NCBI GenBank assembly: GCA_023078555.1
Contig: CM041204.1
Span: 2,448,430-2,512,429, forward strand
Length of the DNA stretch: 64,000 nucleotides
Direction: 5' to 3'
DNA from: Ulva prolifera
Taxonomy: Eukaryota > Chlorophyta > Ulvophyceae > Ulvales > Ulvaceae
Shown here: positions 1-11,800 of the stretch, one piece after another
Numbering within the stretch: position 1 is the first letter of the stretch
How the letters are laid out: the number at the start of each line of letters is the position of its first letter
Position numbers and translations under genes: made by a program
Notes under the pieces: generated by a model
What the model saw: only the letters and a program-made list of their open reading frames with translations
The model's database searches: none
Told to the model about the DNA's origin: nothing

Positions 1-1104
1 TTCACATAGGCTATGCGTGGCGCGCGCACCCTGGGTGCGCGTGCCGGGTGCGCGCTGAAAGGTGAAATCTCAAGATCACCACAAACTCCTCTAAATCACC
101 TCAACTTAACTGCTGAAGATAGCCTGTGGTCTTGGGATCTCAGTGAACTTGTTCCCAACACGATCGGTGAGGTACTCGCATTCCCACAGGTGTTTCCGCG
201 AAGCAGGTCACTGGGGTCGTCGAGCCCCTACAGGTGATACCGCATGCCTACAAGCCAACACCACGACATGGTATCGCTGATATGCTATTAAATGGAAGTT
301 TGGGCTTCCGTCACAACCTGCCCGGGTTGTTCTCGGAGCGGAAGTGCGTTGTATAGGTTGCTCTCCCTGTCGCGCATCGTTGGCGTAAGTCCTTCAGAGT
401 AACTTGAATTTGCGCGCCGGCGCTCGTGTAAGCTAAACATATGTTTTTCTGTGGTTCCTGTTTGCGGTTTGCGCTGCGGTGCGCCGAGTTGGGTGGTACA
501 GCTATGAAGTCGGTGAGCTGCCCCGGGGGTCACTGACCGAAATTGAGGTGCTTCGGTGCTTTAAAAGGAATGTCACCGTTCCATAGCATTTTAATAAGCC
601 AATGTGAAATGCTTACGTGCGACTTACGATGTTGGCGTGCGTGCTCGCACACTTATTCGAGTTGTATGTGCACCAGAGGCTTACGCCGAGCCCAGTGCCC
701 TGCACTCGTCCGGGCACGGTGTGACGCGGAACCGAAGTAGTGAGATAATTGACAATTTCTTGGCATTACGATGCGATTTGCGCGTCGCTATCTTCCGTAA
801 TCGCGTACATACAGTGTTCAGTAGCAGGCGAGGCTCGTGGACATCCTCATCAGTCTAGGCGTCAGCATTACAGGTTCCGCGTCGGCCAACCAGTCCATAT
901 AACGTCTTAGACTCTGTTACTGCAGATCCTTTAATGTCGGTGGGAGTTGGGCTGTGATGGTATCTCCTGAGCTGTTGTTTCAACGTATCCGGCTTGCTCC
1001 ATGCCACGCCAGGGCTCCGCCGCTTTGGCCCTTCCCGGGGATTAAACTATATATGTTCAGAGAGTATGTACGCCTCTCCGCGAGCCTCGCAGCGATCCTG
1101 CGCT

Positions 1105-1245
1105 CTTCAGGGGTTCCGTCGCGCACCTGGTGGCGCGCACCCCCTAGCTTGCGCCGCCTCACTTAATCGGCGCACCTGGGGGGTGCGCCTGACTGTGCGC
1201 CTACCTGGTGCGCAAGAAGCGCGGCATGCGCCGATTAGGTGCGCA
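1105..1245. repeat. Subterminal GGTGCGC palindrome cluster, left side
   Basis: At least six copies of GCGCACC or GGTGCGC occur here in both orientations, including GGCGCACC-TGGGG-GGTGCGCC. The same motif forms the near-perfect palindrome CGCGCACCCTGGGTGCGCG at about 24-42, just inside the left terminus. The matching clusters at the other end suggest binding sites for an element-encoded protein. Confidence 0.6.
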
Positions 1246-1949
1246 ATATAACACGAAGAGATCGAGATCAATAGCTGCTGTTTTATTTCACAATGCACTA
1301 TTGTTCCAGGTGGTATCCGGGTTGCCATTCAGGTTTACACTGTACATCCGCTGTCCTTGCACCCTCACCAGGGAGAGAAGCAAGCCTACACCATCTCTTC
1401 ATGCATACGTGGCAACCTCTACTGGTATGAAACCGCCTCAAACAAAGCAAAGGCAGAGGCATGCAGGAGGTCATCAGGTCTACCTTGGTGTCGTACGGTG
1501 TCCGTGGTGTCACTTGAGCATGCCCTGCACATCCCATGCCCCGTCATGATTCCGCTGCTACTGCTTAAGCTGAAATGCAACACTGCTTTGCCAGCACATG
1601 CTGATGACTTTCAGTGCACATTGCCGTTATCTACCTACAGCCTCTGATCAACGCATACCATGGATAACCAGTACAAACCCAATTCTAGTTTGGTAAGAAT
1701 GTGAACGGGGTTATCAGGCTCTGGTGACTCGTACCTAGGCGTTACCGCCTCATGGGCGGCTTCCGGGGCGCCTTCTTTGCTTGGGTCGGTTGTCTGCCGC
1801 TGCTTCTTGCTTTTCGTTTGGAAGGCAATTGAGTAACCGCAGGTTGGCGACGTCTCCCTTTGGGCCTTGAGGATGGAGGGTTGCTGTCAGTCTCTGAGGA
1901 GTTCCAGGATACCTGTACCGATTCGCTATGTACAAGTCGTAGCAGTGAG

Positions 1950-4504
1950 TCAGTGTGACTGCCATGCTGCGCCTGCCTCATTCAGTACCTCGAGGATCAG
2001 GACGACGTTTTGAGTGACAAGAAGGATGCAGTCACAGCTCACCTCTGGCTCGTCTTCATCAGTACTGGCACGTGCAGAGTCTTCATCAGTCTCCGCTGCA
2101 GCGGGTGAATCTGCAAGGCCCTGAGGAATCCTTGAACTCCTTCTTGAACTGGACCTTGCTGAAGGGCCGGTAGACGGACCAGCAACATCAGCAGTTTGTC
2201 GCGGCAAGCCACTGCCCTTCGCTGCTGCCCGCCTCGTAGACCTGGCTTCCCTGGCAGCTGCACCTGTTTCGATCTCCGCTGCAACTTCCGCAAAAATATC
2301 CTTCTCATTATCGTCAGGGCAGTGGTCAACATCATGCTGCGCAGCTTCACCTGGTCTCTCTGGTACAATTGAAGCCAGCGTGTTACACACCTTGAGCAAA
2401 TTTGTTGGGGGTGGCATGTCATACTTTTGGAACAACGCTTCCTGGAACAAGACCACAGTGAGTCTACCCTTGCTTTCAACCTTGGCACATGTACAAATGG
2501 TACAGATAGCCATGGCCACGCACCACGTACGGGACGATTCGCATCAGCATGAGGACGCCGGCCACGTTGATGTAACCTCTTCTCGGCATCCAGACCTCGG
2601 TATCATCTATTGCAGATGCCTCAATCGCTGCTGCCTCGTCGTCGGGTGCTTCCTCATCAGAACCTTGTGACTCTGACCCCTGTGGCTCTTCTGCTGCACT
2701 CGGCCCATCGCTGAGACAGGGCACCCGCCACACCAATAACCGGTGCACCTGCTGGAATCTCAGCCAACTGGGGATTGTGCTACCTCCACTGGCTGCAAAC
2801 AGCCTGTCGAGGTTAATGGAGGCCATGTCAGAGAGCAACGCGACATCGAGCTGGTCTGCTGCTTCATATACATCATACTCCCGGTGCATGAAGCCCAATG
2901 GAGTTCCTGGCAGGTGGCTGCCTGCTGTGCCCCACATGTCGCCCCAGCCTATGTGGGATCTGTGGCCATCGCTGTCTACATATAGTTTGTCTTCTCCTGC
3001 TGAGTCCTCACTCGGCAGCCTTGACAGTTTGATAGTGCTCCTAGACTCTGGAGACCCCATCAGCAGTGCCCACTGATGGTATGTGCACTTGACTCCCTGC
3101 ATCATTGCATGTAGTCAAGAAAGCAGGGGCGACTAGTTGCCACAGTTGTGTGACGCCGCAATCCTTCAGAATCAAGGGCTACGATCAATAGGCAGTGCAT
3201 AAGATGCTGTTTTCGCTCCTTCTTATTCCGCTCGGATGCGAGCATGGATTTGATCTGGTCCCGCATCGCTTTTCTGAAGTCCTTCGCAAGAACAGGCTGT
3301 CCTTCCGTCGGCTTGAGGACTTTGAAAGTGTGCTCAAGAGCTGCTGTCGTTGCTTCAGCCTCTTCTTTGGACAATCCGTGCTCCTCTGACATCATGAGTC
3401 CGACCAGGCCGCCTGTTTCGTCTTTGTGTTCCTCAAACATTTGCGCCCATGACAGGTACAAGAGGTCCACCGACGCTTGTGCTTTACGCTTGTTATCAGT
3501 GTTGTATGTTTTTGAAACATTACCGAGGGCCATCCTTGCCTCTTCTGCGACCTCTGGACGATCTACCAAGATACATCGCCTGTAGACGTACGAATACACC
3601 ATGCGAATGGCGGAGCCCTTAGCATCCAAGATACTCCACCCGTTCCGGAGTTGCTCGAGACCCTCGAAGTCCTGTACGGTGATTGATTTTATTCAGCGCG
3701 ACGGTAATGGCGTATGTCGATTTGCATGCGACTAGTGAGAAGAGCGTAGTACGTTGCTGCCGTCGATATCATCAGGAACCACCCACCCCTTCACAGCCGG
3801 ATCGATCAGCATAGTCCTGATTTTTTGACTCATGACGGCGCCGAGGGAGAAGGACGGTGTCCCGGACACCACAGACACATCGAGGTGCGTCAATAGGTGC
3901 AGGAACGCGGCGTCGGATATCTTGGGCATCAACATCAGCATATGTGCTATCATCTCCTTCTCTGCCTGCACCGCGATAGCTGGCAGGTTGAGATGACAGT
4001 GGATTGCGTGTCCGGCTGGAGCATACCGGCGATTAACAACACCGCCAACGAGGGGCGTCGAAGCTGCTGCCCTGCACGGCCGAACAATAGTCCATTTACC
4101 TCGATAGCCTTCCGTTGTAAGCGCCGGTTTGTTGCCTTGCGACCGACCTGAGCATGCTGGGTCTGCACCATGCCCGTGCGTGGAGGCTTCACTACGATCA
4201 CGCCCGTAGTCTCCGCCCGCTGTAGCGGCCAGTCATGATCGCCTTGATACGGTATTTTCACAATGATATCAAAAATTCGCTCGGAACGGGTGTCTTCGAC
4301 GTCTAGGCTTCCCTCTACGGAGTTGTACAAACGATGGCTATGTGTATCGAGCTTACGTACGAATTCCACACGAAGTTCTGCTAGGAAATCATCGATAGGC
4401 TGATCTTCACTCCTCAACATGGACATTCGATACTGCTTGCCGTCGATCACAAGAGCGAGTGCCTTCAGTAGGCGGACCTTCATGGGGGTCAAATTGGCTG
4501 ACAT
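1950..4504 (-). CDS. Second gene of the CACTA-like element, unknown product
   Basis: Minus-strand open segments 3950-4504, 3732-3971, 3102-3629, 2476-3105 and 1950-2519 follow one another in transcription order and look like exons of one gene. The first begins MSANLTPMKVRLLKALALV. The 3102-3629 segment is helical and charged. The 2476-3105 segment contains a tryptophan-rich patch and then a run of acidic residues. The last contains Arg/Ser-rich and acidic low-complexity sequence. I do not recognise a domain. In known CACTA elements a second gene encodes a DNA-binding accessory protein (TnpA-like), and the position next to the transposase inside the same terminal repeats makes that a reasonable guess, but nothing in the protein proves it. 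Splice sites were not resolved, so the span is approximate. Confidence 0.35.
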
Positions 4505-5558
4505 TTTGAACGCATGCGGCAGAGCTTAGCAGCAATCGTGCACACCGCATGTACTGTGCCCGTGCTTCTTGAGGCGTCAGCAATCAACGTTGCTCAGTCC
4601 AAAGTCTCGACGGACGCTGGTCGCGGTCCGTCGTGCCCTCGTAGCCACATGGCTAGAGCTGATCGACGTCCGCTTGTGACGCCAATACGTATGTGCCGCA
4701 CGTAGGGCGGAAATCTGATGACGTAAAAAGGTGAATAATAATAATATGAATCGTATGTGATGGCCGGATTTCCGCCCTGTTTGCGGCCGTTGTGCCTGTT
4801 ACCACCTGAGTCGTGTGTGCATGCTTACGACAACCAGCCTGCGCCGGAGGTGCGATGGACATGTCACCACACTCAAACCAACGTAAACATGAGCCTGAAG
4901 AGATATTCGAAAGAGTTACTATGACTACTTGACAAACATGCCGGTGGTGCTCTGTTGCATGCACCTCCAGCTGCAGCTCTAGAGATGTGCTGCAACGGCA
5001 TCCACACGGTTGCCAGCAACAGCGGTCAATGACAATTGCCAGCTTAAGCTGGCACGATTCACAACTCCAGGATTGTCTAGAGACCAGCCCGGTTGCTGCA
5101 CGGCCATAAACACAAACACACATTGATCACACGTTGACTAGCATATCTGCTGGACGTGGGTCTCAGCAGGCCTGGGCTTTGAAAGAAATGAATTGCTTTG
5201 TAGACACAGTGTCAGGACGGTTGCGTGTGACCTCAACAGAACAATGGAGACATTCTTTAGTTGTTTCTCAGCACAGCACCTTAAGCCAAACGTAGTGCAT
5301 ATGTAAGGAAATTAGACAGCAGCTCAACTTCAGTGTCATCGCATACAGTTACCTTGACTTCCATACTGTAATCTCAGTCACACTGCAGTGTATCGCGCGC
5401 AAGTGCTTAGCACAGCAGGATTGTCAGGTACCATCGGAAGTAGACCAATGAATATAGCACTCTCAGCATGTGTTGCAATACAGTGCTGCCTTGTAACCTT
5501 TTGTACACTCGACACTTGCCGACACAACTACCTTCAGGATGTTGATTACAACACTCAC

Positions 5559-8500
5559 TCATCGATCAATCTCAACATCCTCTGTGGGCTGCCCACAATC
5601 ACTTCCCCACAAAAGATCCTTCCTGCCACGATACCCCATCTTGCTGATCGTCATAAAAACATCTCCACCTTTATTGTCAGGAATATACACGCAAGGGCAT
5701 TGGATTTGCCTAATGAAAACAGCATGTTTATATCCCTTCTCCTTGCGTTGCGGAGTCAATAACATGGCACGTGGGATGACACAGGCACCCTGTTTGGGAT
5801 CGTCATTAAAAGTGGACTCCAATCCTGCACCGTGTCGGACAGACAAATGATCCCACAGAGTCCCCACAGCTATCCTGGCCTCGTCATTTCGCCAGCCCAT
5901 GCCGACACGCTTAACTAGCACAAGTTGCTCTATACACATGACACATGCATTATGTGTCCGGCCTGACCTGAAGGGGATGTAGACGTACTGGTCTGTATGA
6001 GTTCGTTTGTACGCCACGGACCCAAGTTCAGTGCGGATAACATACGCTCCTGACTGAATTGTCGCGGTGTCAGACACCAAGACATCCGGCCGGATACCAT
6101 CAGGGTAAGTAACGGGGTGTCCGGCCCCTACTCTTCTCCCGGTGATATGATCTTTGGTAAGCTTGCCGGCAATAGCGAGGTCGCCATTTACCCGGTGTGC
6201 ACGGCCGGCCCTCTCCTCCATCTGCTGCAAAACACGCCCAAACCGGACTTCCTGCAACAACACAGTGTTTCAGCTCATGACACAGCACAAGTGTGTAGCT
6301 GTTTCAGGTGTAGTGTCATATAGGTATCATGTAGACCGCACGGGTCCAGCAACATCCGTTCAACGCAGTCTGAAGTGGCATTGGACAAGATCACACCTCA
6401 TCATTGTCTCCTCCAGTGTATGCTGGGGTCAATCGATGCAAAAGGGTCCCATAGTCGTCCCCTGGGTCCATTGGCCTTGAGCTGGTTGGAGGCATGACTC
6501 TCAGGAGCGGAGCATCAATACCTGGGTGCTCTTGCTGATTTACACGGAGCCCCATCTCTGTCAAACACACTTGCGCTGATGCCCGTGCCGATTGCTGCGT
6601 GGCGTGTCCAGTGATCCTACCTTTAGTGAGCCTGATCATGCGCTCGCCCCAATCTTCCCGGAGGAAGGCACCTGGGAGGGTGCTCATGACATGCTCAGGT
6701 ATGTGGGCGAAACACCTGTGCACAAGACACGTCAGCATCTTGCACTGCAAGTGCTTTTCTGCGTACTCGCCGAACTGGAAGAGCTCCCGTTGCGCAGCTC
6801 GGATCTGCTCCAAAGTGTGCTGGCCCGGGCGGTAATGCAGGAAGTACAGCGTGTACTTCCGGAGGTGACTCCACATCTTCAAGATGCCTGGGTGCACTTC
6901 ATCCCTGGCAACGTAGAAGCATGCGGCCCCAGTAATCTCCACGAAAGTGTTGAGCTCCTCGAAGAGCCACTTGGAAATACGCACAATTCTGCACACCAGA
7001 TTCTGTACACAACATGCGGCACAACCATGTCATCGGCAGAGGCAGTACACGTAAATCAAGTCTCAGAATGGTAGCAGCGTCACCCTCGCAGTCTTGGGGG
7101 ACGCCGGTGGTAGGCACTTGGATACTGTATCCTGTCAGCAAAGATATCCATCCGAACCTGTAGCTCGACGGCCAAAGAGAAGAGTTTTCCGTCCACAATC
7201 AAACCATTCTTCACGTGGCATATCAACTCCAAGAACGTACGTACCAGGGCATACAAGATCGAGTGGGACATTGGCTCCACAAATGTAAATTGGTAACTGC
7301 ACACCATGCAGATAGGCATTTGAGACAAGAGCACGCAATTGGAGTGGATCGGGAGGACATATCACAATACAGAAGGCGGAATTCTCACTTGTACGAACGC
7401 AGGCCACTTGCCTGGAATGGATTGGTCCCACGGCACCCAAGTGTCCTGTGCTCTGTATTGGCGCCCGTGTATCGAGTCTCCCAGGTGCGTAAGCATGCTG
7501 TACACCACCTCCCCCTCGATCACAGTAATCGATACACGGTTTCATATAATGGCTTTGCACATAAACCGAGTCACCATTACAGAGATGCCAATGAAGGCAT
7601 GGTGATTCATGAACGAGGTCCAGAGCATACTTTGAGTCAAACGCCTTTGAGCTGTAGTGTTTGGGTCTGCAGTAAGTGCGCCTCCGTTGCGCGCCTCTTC
7701 GGGGAGCGGGACTTGTTGCTCCCACTCAACGCTGATTGCGTCTGCCTCAGCACTTCTGGCACGGTGCTTCTCGTCCGTGATACGGATGCGCGCCACAGCA
7801 GCCAGGTCTGGCTGTCCGTTTGAGCCAAGTTGGATTGTGATATCTGACCAAACCTGCATACGGTATTTTTCCTCAGATCATGTGCTGGTGTGTATACGCG
7901 GCTTGCCAGTTGTACATGCAACATAACATAGGTAATGAAATCTTGGTGCGGCAACCTCACCCCAAAGCACCTGCGGGTGACCAACACCTAAACCGCAAAA
8001 TAATATCCGGACAGCATATTTAAATAGACACGAAAATGCGCACCTTTGCGCCTTCCTCGAGTACCGCTGCATGACACTCCCTGTAATATCCACAAAATGC
8101 AGTCCACCCGAGTGTCGTCCCGTCGGGTAACCTGCGGAACCCTTTGATACTGCACTTGTCACACCCTCTGAATCCAGTGTGGCCGATTGTGAGGGCCCAA
8201 CTCCGCCTTGCCGGTGTGTCCGCAAATGCAAACACCAGCACGGGAAACACCAGGCGATACTTCTTGCGGTGACTGTCCCAAACACGTATTGGGGCCCCAC
8301 GCACAACAGTTTCGCCTACATCCAGCATACACATGGCAAACCAGGTTGCGAGCAATTCCATGTGCATTGAGACCAACACATACACCGAGGATACTCACCT
8401 TTGTCGTTTGCTTGTCCTACAGGTTCGTGCTCCTTGAACTGTCGAAGAACAATTGCCATGAATTCGGACAGGTTAGTGGGCTCTTTAGGCCCATCTATGA

Positions 8501-10560
8501 AAGCGAGAGGATAACACGCAATATCTGTATTGGCAAGAAACGCTGGAAGGTCAATGCACTTGATACCAACAACAGTCGTGGTGGCTCGAGCATGTTGGTG
8601 CAGCTGCACTCCATCAATAAATAACCCGAATGTCAGGGTCATGGAGTCTCCATTCCCGGTCATGTGTTCATCACTGGGATCGGGATCCACCGTCTCTGCG
8701 ACTTCGTCTTCCATGGGAGACATAGGCGGCGTGGAGCCGGGGGTAGGCTCGGAGGATTTAGCTGGGGCACTAGGTGAAGTGGCGACTGGGGCATGTACAA
8801 TGCCTGATGACGATGCAGGCACATTTGGTGGAGTTGAGGAGTCTGTTGCACAGGTGTTGGTAGTACTGGGGGCGGACCCATCATTCGACAGAGCAGACAG
8901 AGCATGTCCATGTCCTTCGTCCAACTGCTGGTACAAAGGAGAGTCGAGGAATGCCTGCGTCCGTGTCCCGGCAAATTTGGCAAAAATTGGGACACCAAAC
9001 AAATGTCGCACCACGTCAGCAAGCTTCAAAATGTAGGCACTGCAGCCACAAGGACGTCACATGGAACGCAACCATTCGCTCTCGCCACTCCCACACTCAC
9101 AAGGCCCACATCAACACATGAGGGATGCCATACTTGCGGACGGGTTGGATGAGAGCCTTGCGTTTCCGGTACCGTGGGGAGCCGCATCTTTTGCAACGCT
9201 CTCCTGCATTTTTGATACGCTGGGCCATCGTGGTGTGCTCCCCGTATACAGTTGGGCATTGCCCATTGTCACACATCTCCCAGGCATAGTCGTCTGGCTT
9301 TTGGATACAGAGAAGACCGTGTATGATGTGTTGAGACCTACACGGGGTGTTCCATGTTTGTAACGGTAGCATTCACACCTTTGTCATGCTCACACCAATG
9401 AGGCAATCTCATGAAGCAAATCACGCCTAGCAAACAAAGCAGCGCTTGCAGCAGGACACGGCCAATTGACAGACCTGAAAGACACATACCGTGGCATTAT
9501 ATTTTCTTCGGGTGAAAGTAGACCACCGCTGGCGAGCAGCCGGCAGATCGTGTCAAAACTCTGCACGGTCATGCCGCCACCAAGCTTGATTGAAGCCAGG
9601 CAGAAAGCAGCCTCCCTGACAGACACTACACTACCCCTGGCGATCTTTTCGTCCGCGTTGGCCTGATACCACCGCACCGTACCCTTCTGTGGGGTGCGGC
9701 GATCAGTGCTGATCTGATCAGCCTTCTGAGCGTCCATGCGCTCTTGTAGACTGAGCTGGAAGACATCCATACTAAAATGTCCTTCGTGGAACCACCCTGC
9801 TGACTCTGCCGCTTGCATAATTGCATCCATCTCATCGCCACCTCGTACCCGCCCTTCATGTTCCCAATAGCGTAGGAGATCGTCAATGTCCTGCACAACG
9901 AGACATTACTACAACTATCCACAACACGCTAACCTCCCGGAGTGTAACCTGCCACCATAGCTACCCATGTTTAGCATCTTGAGTACCAATATGACAGGCG
10001 TAGTGGCACACCGTGGAGGATACCATGTCTGAATCTGGCATGTCCTCGACCTCACCAGCAACCTGCTCAGACTCAGGTGCATCGTCAAAAGGCTCAGTGT
10101 CTTCGACCTCCCATGACAGGGGCTCCACTCTCTCAGATTCATGAACTTCACAAGCTTTTCGATCAGCAGCGGTCAGTTCAGGAAGCGTGGGACCATCCCC
10201 TGGGGGGTCCTGATAATCTTCTTGACTTGGGTTGACGGGCAAGAGAATATGTTGCGGACTGTCAGCATGAAGACATCCGGCATCCTCTACCTGATTGGAG
10301 GATTGGGACCTGTCCGACGGGCGGTCCAAAGGGACTGCACCAGTTAGAGCACGAAAGCACGCTGAGGGAGTAATGACATTAGGTAATGGATATGGACCTG
10401 CTGTCTTCGGAGACGACGCTTCTACCCATTTGACGGCGTGCCTATTCGACGTACAGTGCCTGCGAAGATTGTCAGCTCTACGAAAGGATTTGTTACAGGC
10501 GCTACAGAACGTCCATCCATGAGCCAATTTTACAAGTGCGGGTCGTTTCCGCTTTGCCAT
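5559..10560 (-). CDS. Tnp2-like transposase, multi-exon
   Basis: This is a chain of minus-strand open segments read as exons of one transposase gene; only some junctions are clear. The first segment (10560 to about 9970) begins with a C2H2 finger (C-x2-C-x12-H-x5-H, residues about 18-40) followed by an acidic tail. Next come 9390-9896, then a segment around 9030-9372 with a CxxC knuckle (RCKRCGSPRYRKRK). Segment 8399-9029 contains FGLFIDGVQLHQHA and a stretch like the 'GP..P' region of Tnp2 proteins; it ends in a consensus donor (GTGAGT, starting 8398). Segment about 8046-8385 has DTPARRSWALTIGHTGFRG followed by CDKC, the most diagnostic match to the Tnp2/Transposase_21 family. Later segments (about 7080-7990, 6391-6996, 5559-6263) resemble the C-terminal DUF4218-like part (CKMLTCLVHRCFAHIPEHV, then GERMIRLTKG). 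Expected role: nuclear enzyme that cuts and moves the element. Exact exon limits are uncertain. Confidence 0.5.
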
Positions 10561-11084
10561 AGCAACGACTAGAGCAAGCGCTCATAAATTGGTCACAGGA
10601 TATACACGTGCCCGGCTTCGACAAGCAGCACAGTACGACGCAACAGAAGACTAGATTGCCATGCAATGTATTAATGTTCGATTCACCATACCCCCCAAAC
10701 GCAACTCGTACCCACAACAGCATGCGTGACAGGTACTAGCCGGTCATGAATGCAGGTGAATCCCCCAGCGACACTTGCTACACGGCAAGATACACACATT
10801 GACGGGGATCGCGAATCATTTTACACATGCCAGATCGCCAAGGAACGAATAACCGAAAGGAGAATCGCATTCAAACAACTGTCACAGCATACTTCGGGCA
10901 ACAGACCAATGATGTCGTGCGCACGTGCACTTGACAACCTCCGACACATGAACAACATCAGCAATAACCATGATGCCCATAGAAATCCCGCACGGAAGAG
11001 CAGCGAGCAATACCGCGGCTCATCACATTCGGTGACCCGGGTTACACGACACCAGTGCCAGCTACACGCACACAGGTGACGCAC

Positions 11085-11310
11085 CTGTGATGCTTGCGCA
11101 CCCACCTGGGTGCGCAAGCAGCGAGGCTGCAAGCGGCACCGTTGCTGTTACAGGCCAAAATTACTGGACAAAGCCCGTCTATTCATCCACTCACATATCG
11201 GATATAAAGCAACGTCGTTCCCTTCCAGTATAACATTGTTCACAACAACGCGCACGTGCACCGTGCGCACCTGTACCTGTGCGCACCCCTCAAGGTGCGC
11301 AGGCAAGCTC
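11085..11310. repeat. Subterminal GGTGCGC palindrome cluster, right side
   Basis: This stretch contains a perfect 12-bp inverted repeat, GCTTGCGCACCC and its complement around 11094-11121, and further GCGCACC/GGTGCGC copies at about 11255-11305. A related palindrome GGAGCACCCGGGTGCTCC lies at 11476-11493, close to the right terminus. It mirrors the left cluster. Confidence 0.6.
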
Positions 11311-11514
11311 TATGCAGTACTGCCGCGGGTCGTATATGCCGCCAATCTTCATTCTCGGCACGTCTTAGGACGGTATGCACCTCAATAAATACTATAAAGG
11401 CCTTTAGATCGGAATTCGAGCGGTTTTCGGTTTCACATGGCTATGCGCACCCACTTCATGCGCACCCTGTTTCCTGGAGCACCCGGGTGCTCCTATCTTG
11501 CTGTAGCCTATGTG

Positions 11515-11800
11515 TTGGTGGACTGATATCTCGCGGATGATCGCTGTTCATGCAGTGCTACATACACCTGCGTCCATGCGGGCTTCCGAATACTCAATTC
11601 TGTGTCCCTAGGCCTGAAGAAGGGAAAGGGGGGGATGTACATGGCTTTGGGGCAGTGGCCGTGCAGGCTGCAAATTTTGGCTGCGCCTTGAGTCGCTGCA
11701 CTGTTCTTGAGCTGCCTGCAGCGTTTGTGGTGCTATCTGCCCCATCTTCATGGTCCTTGTAACACACACCAGAGTGATTGCCGCAACTGCTGATCCACAT
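11515..11800. other. Short spacer with a LINE-B 3'-end relic
   Basis: This lies between the CACTA-like element and the minisatellite. The only recognisable piece is about 11724-11763, which resembles the 3' end of LINE family B on the plus strand: a 'GTGGTGCT...TGCCCC' stretch ending GTCCTTGTAACACAC. No gene is supported. Confidence 0.4.

Larger units (their letters stand above)
3..11514 (-). mobile_element. Large EnSpm/CACTA-like DNA transposon
   Basis: The left end reads CACATAGGCTA (3-13) and the right end carries its exact reverse complement (11504-11514). A dinucleotide TT flanks both sides (1-2 and 11515-11516), which would fit a 2-bp target duplication, but the window edge stops a fuller check. 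Both subterminal regions hold clustered palindromes built on GGTGCGC/GCGCACC (20-56, 1105-1245, 11085-11310, 11445-11495); CACTA elements are known for such subterminal transposase-binding arrays. Inside, on the minus strand, lie a multi-exon gene with Tnp2-transposase-like features and a second multi-exon gene. The family call rests on the transposase motifs; the terminus is CACAT rather than the commoner CACTA, so a related Tnp2-bearing group (for example Plavaka-like or KDZ) remains possible. Confidence 0.6.
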
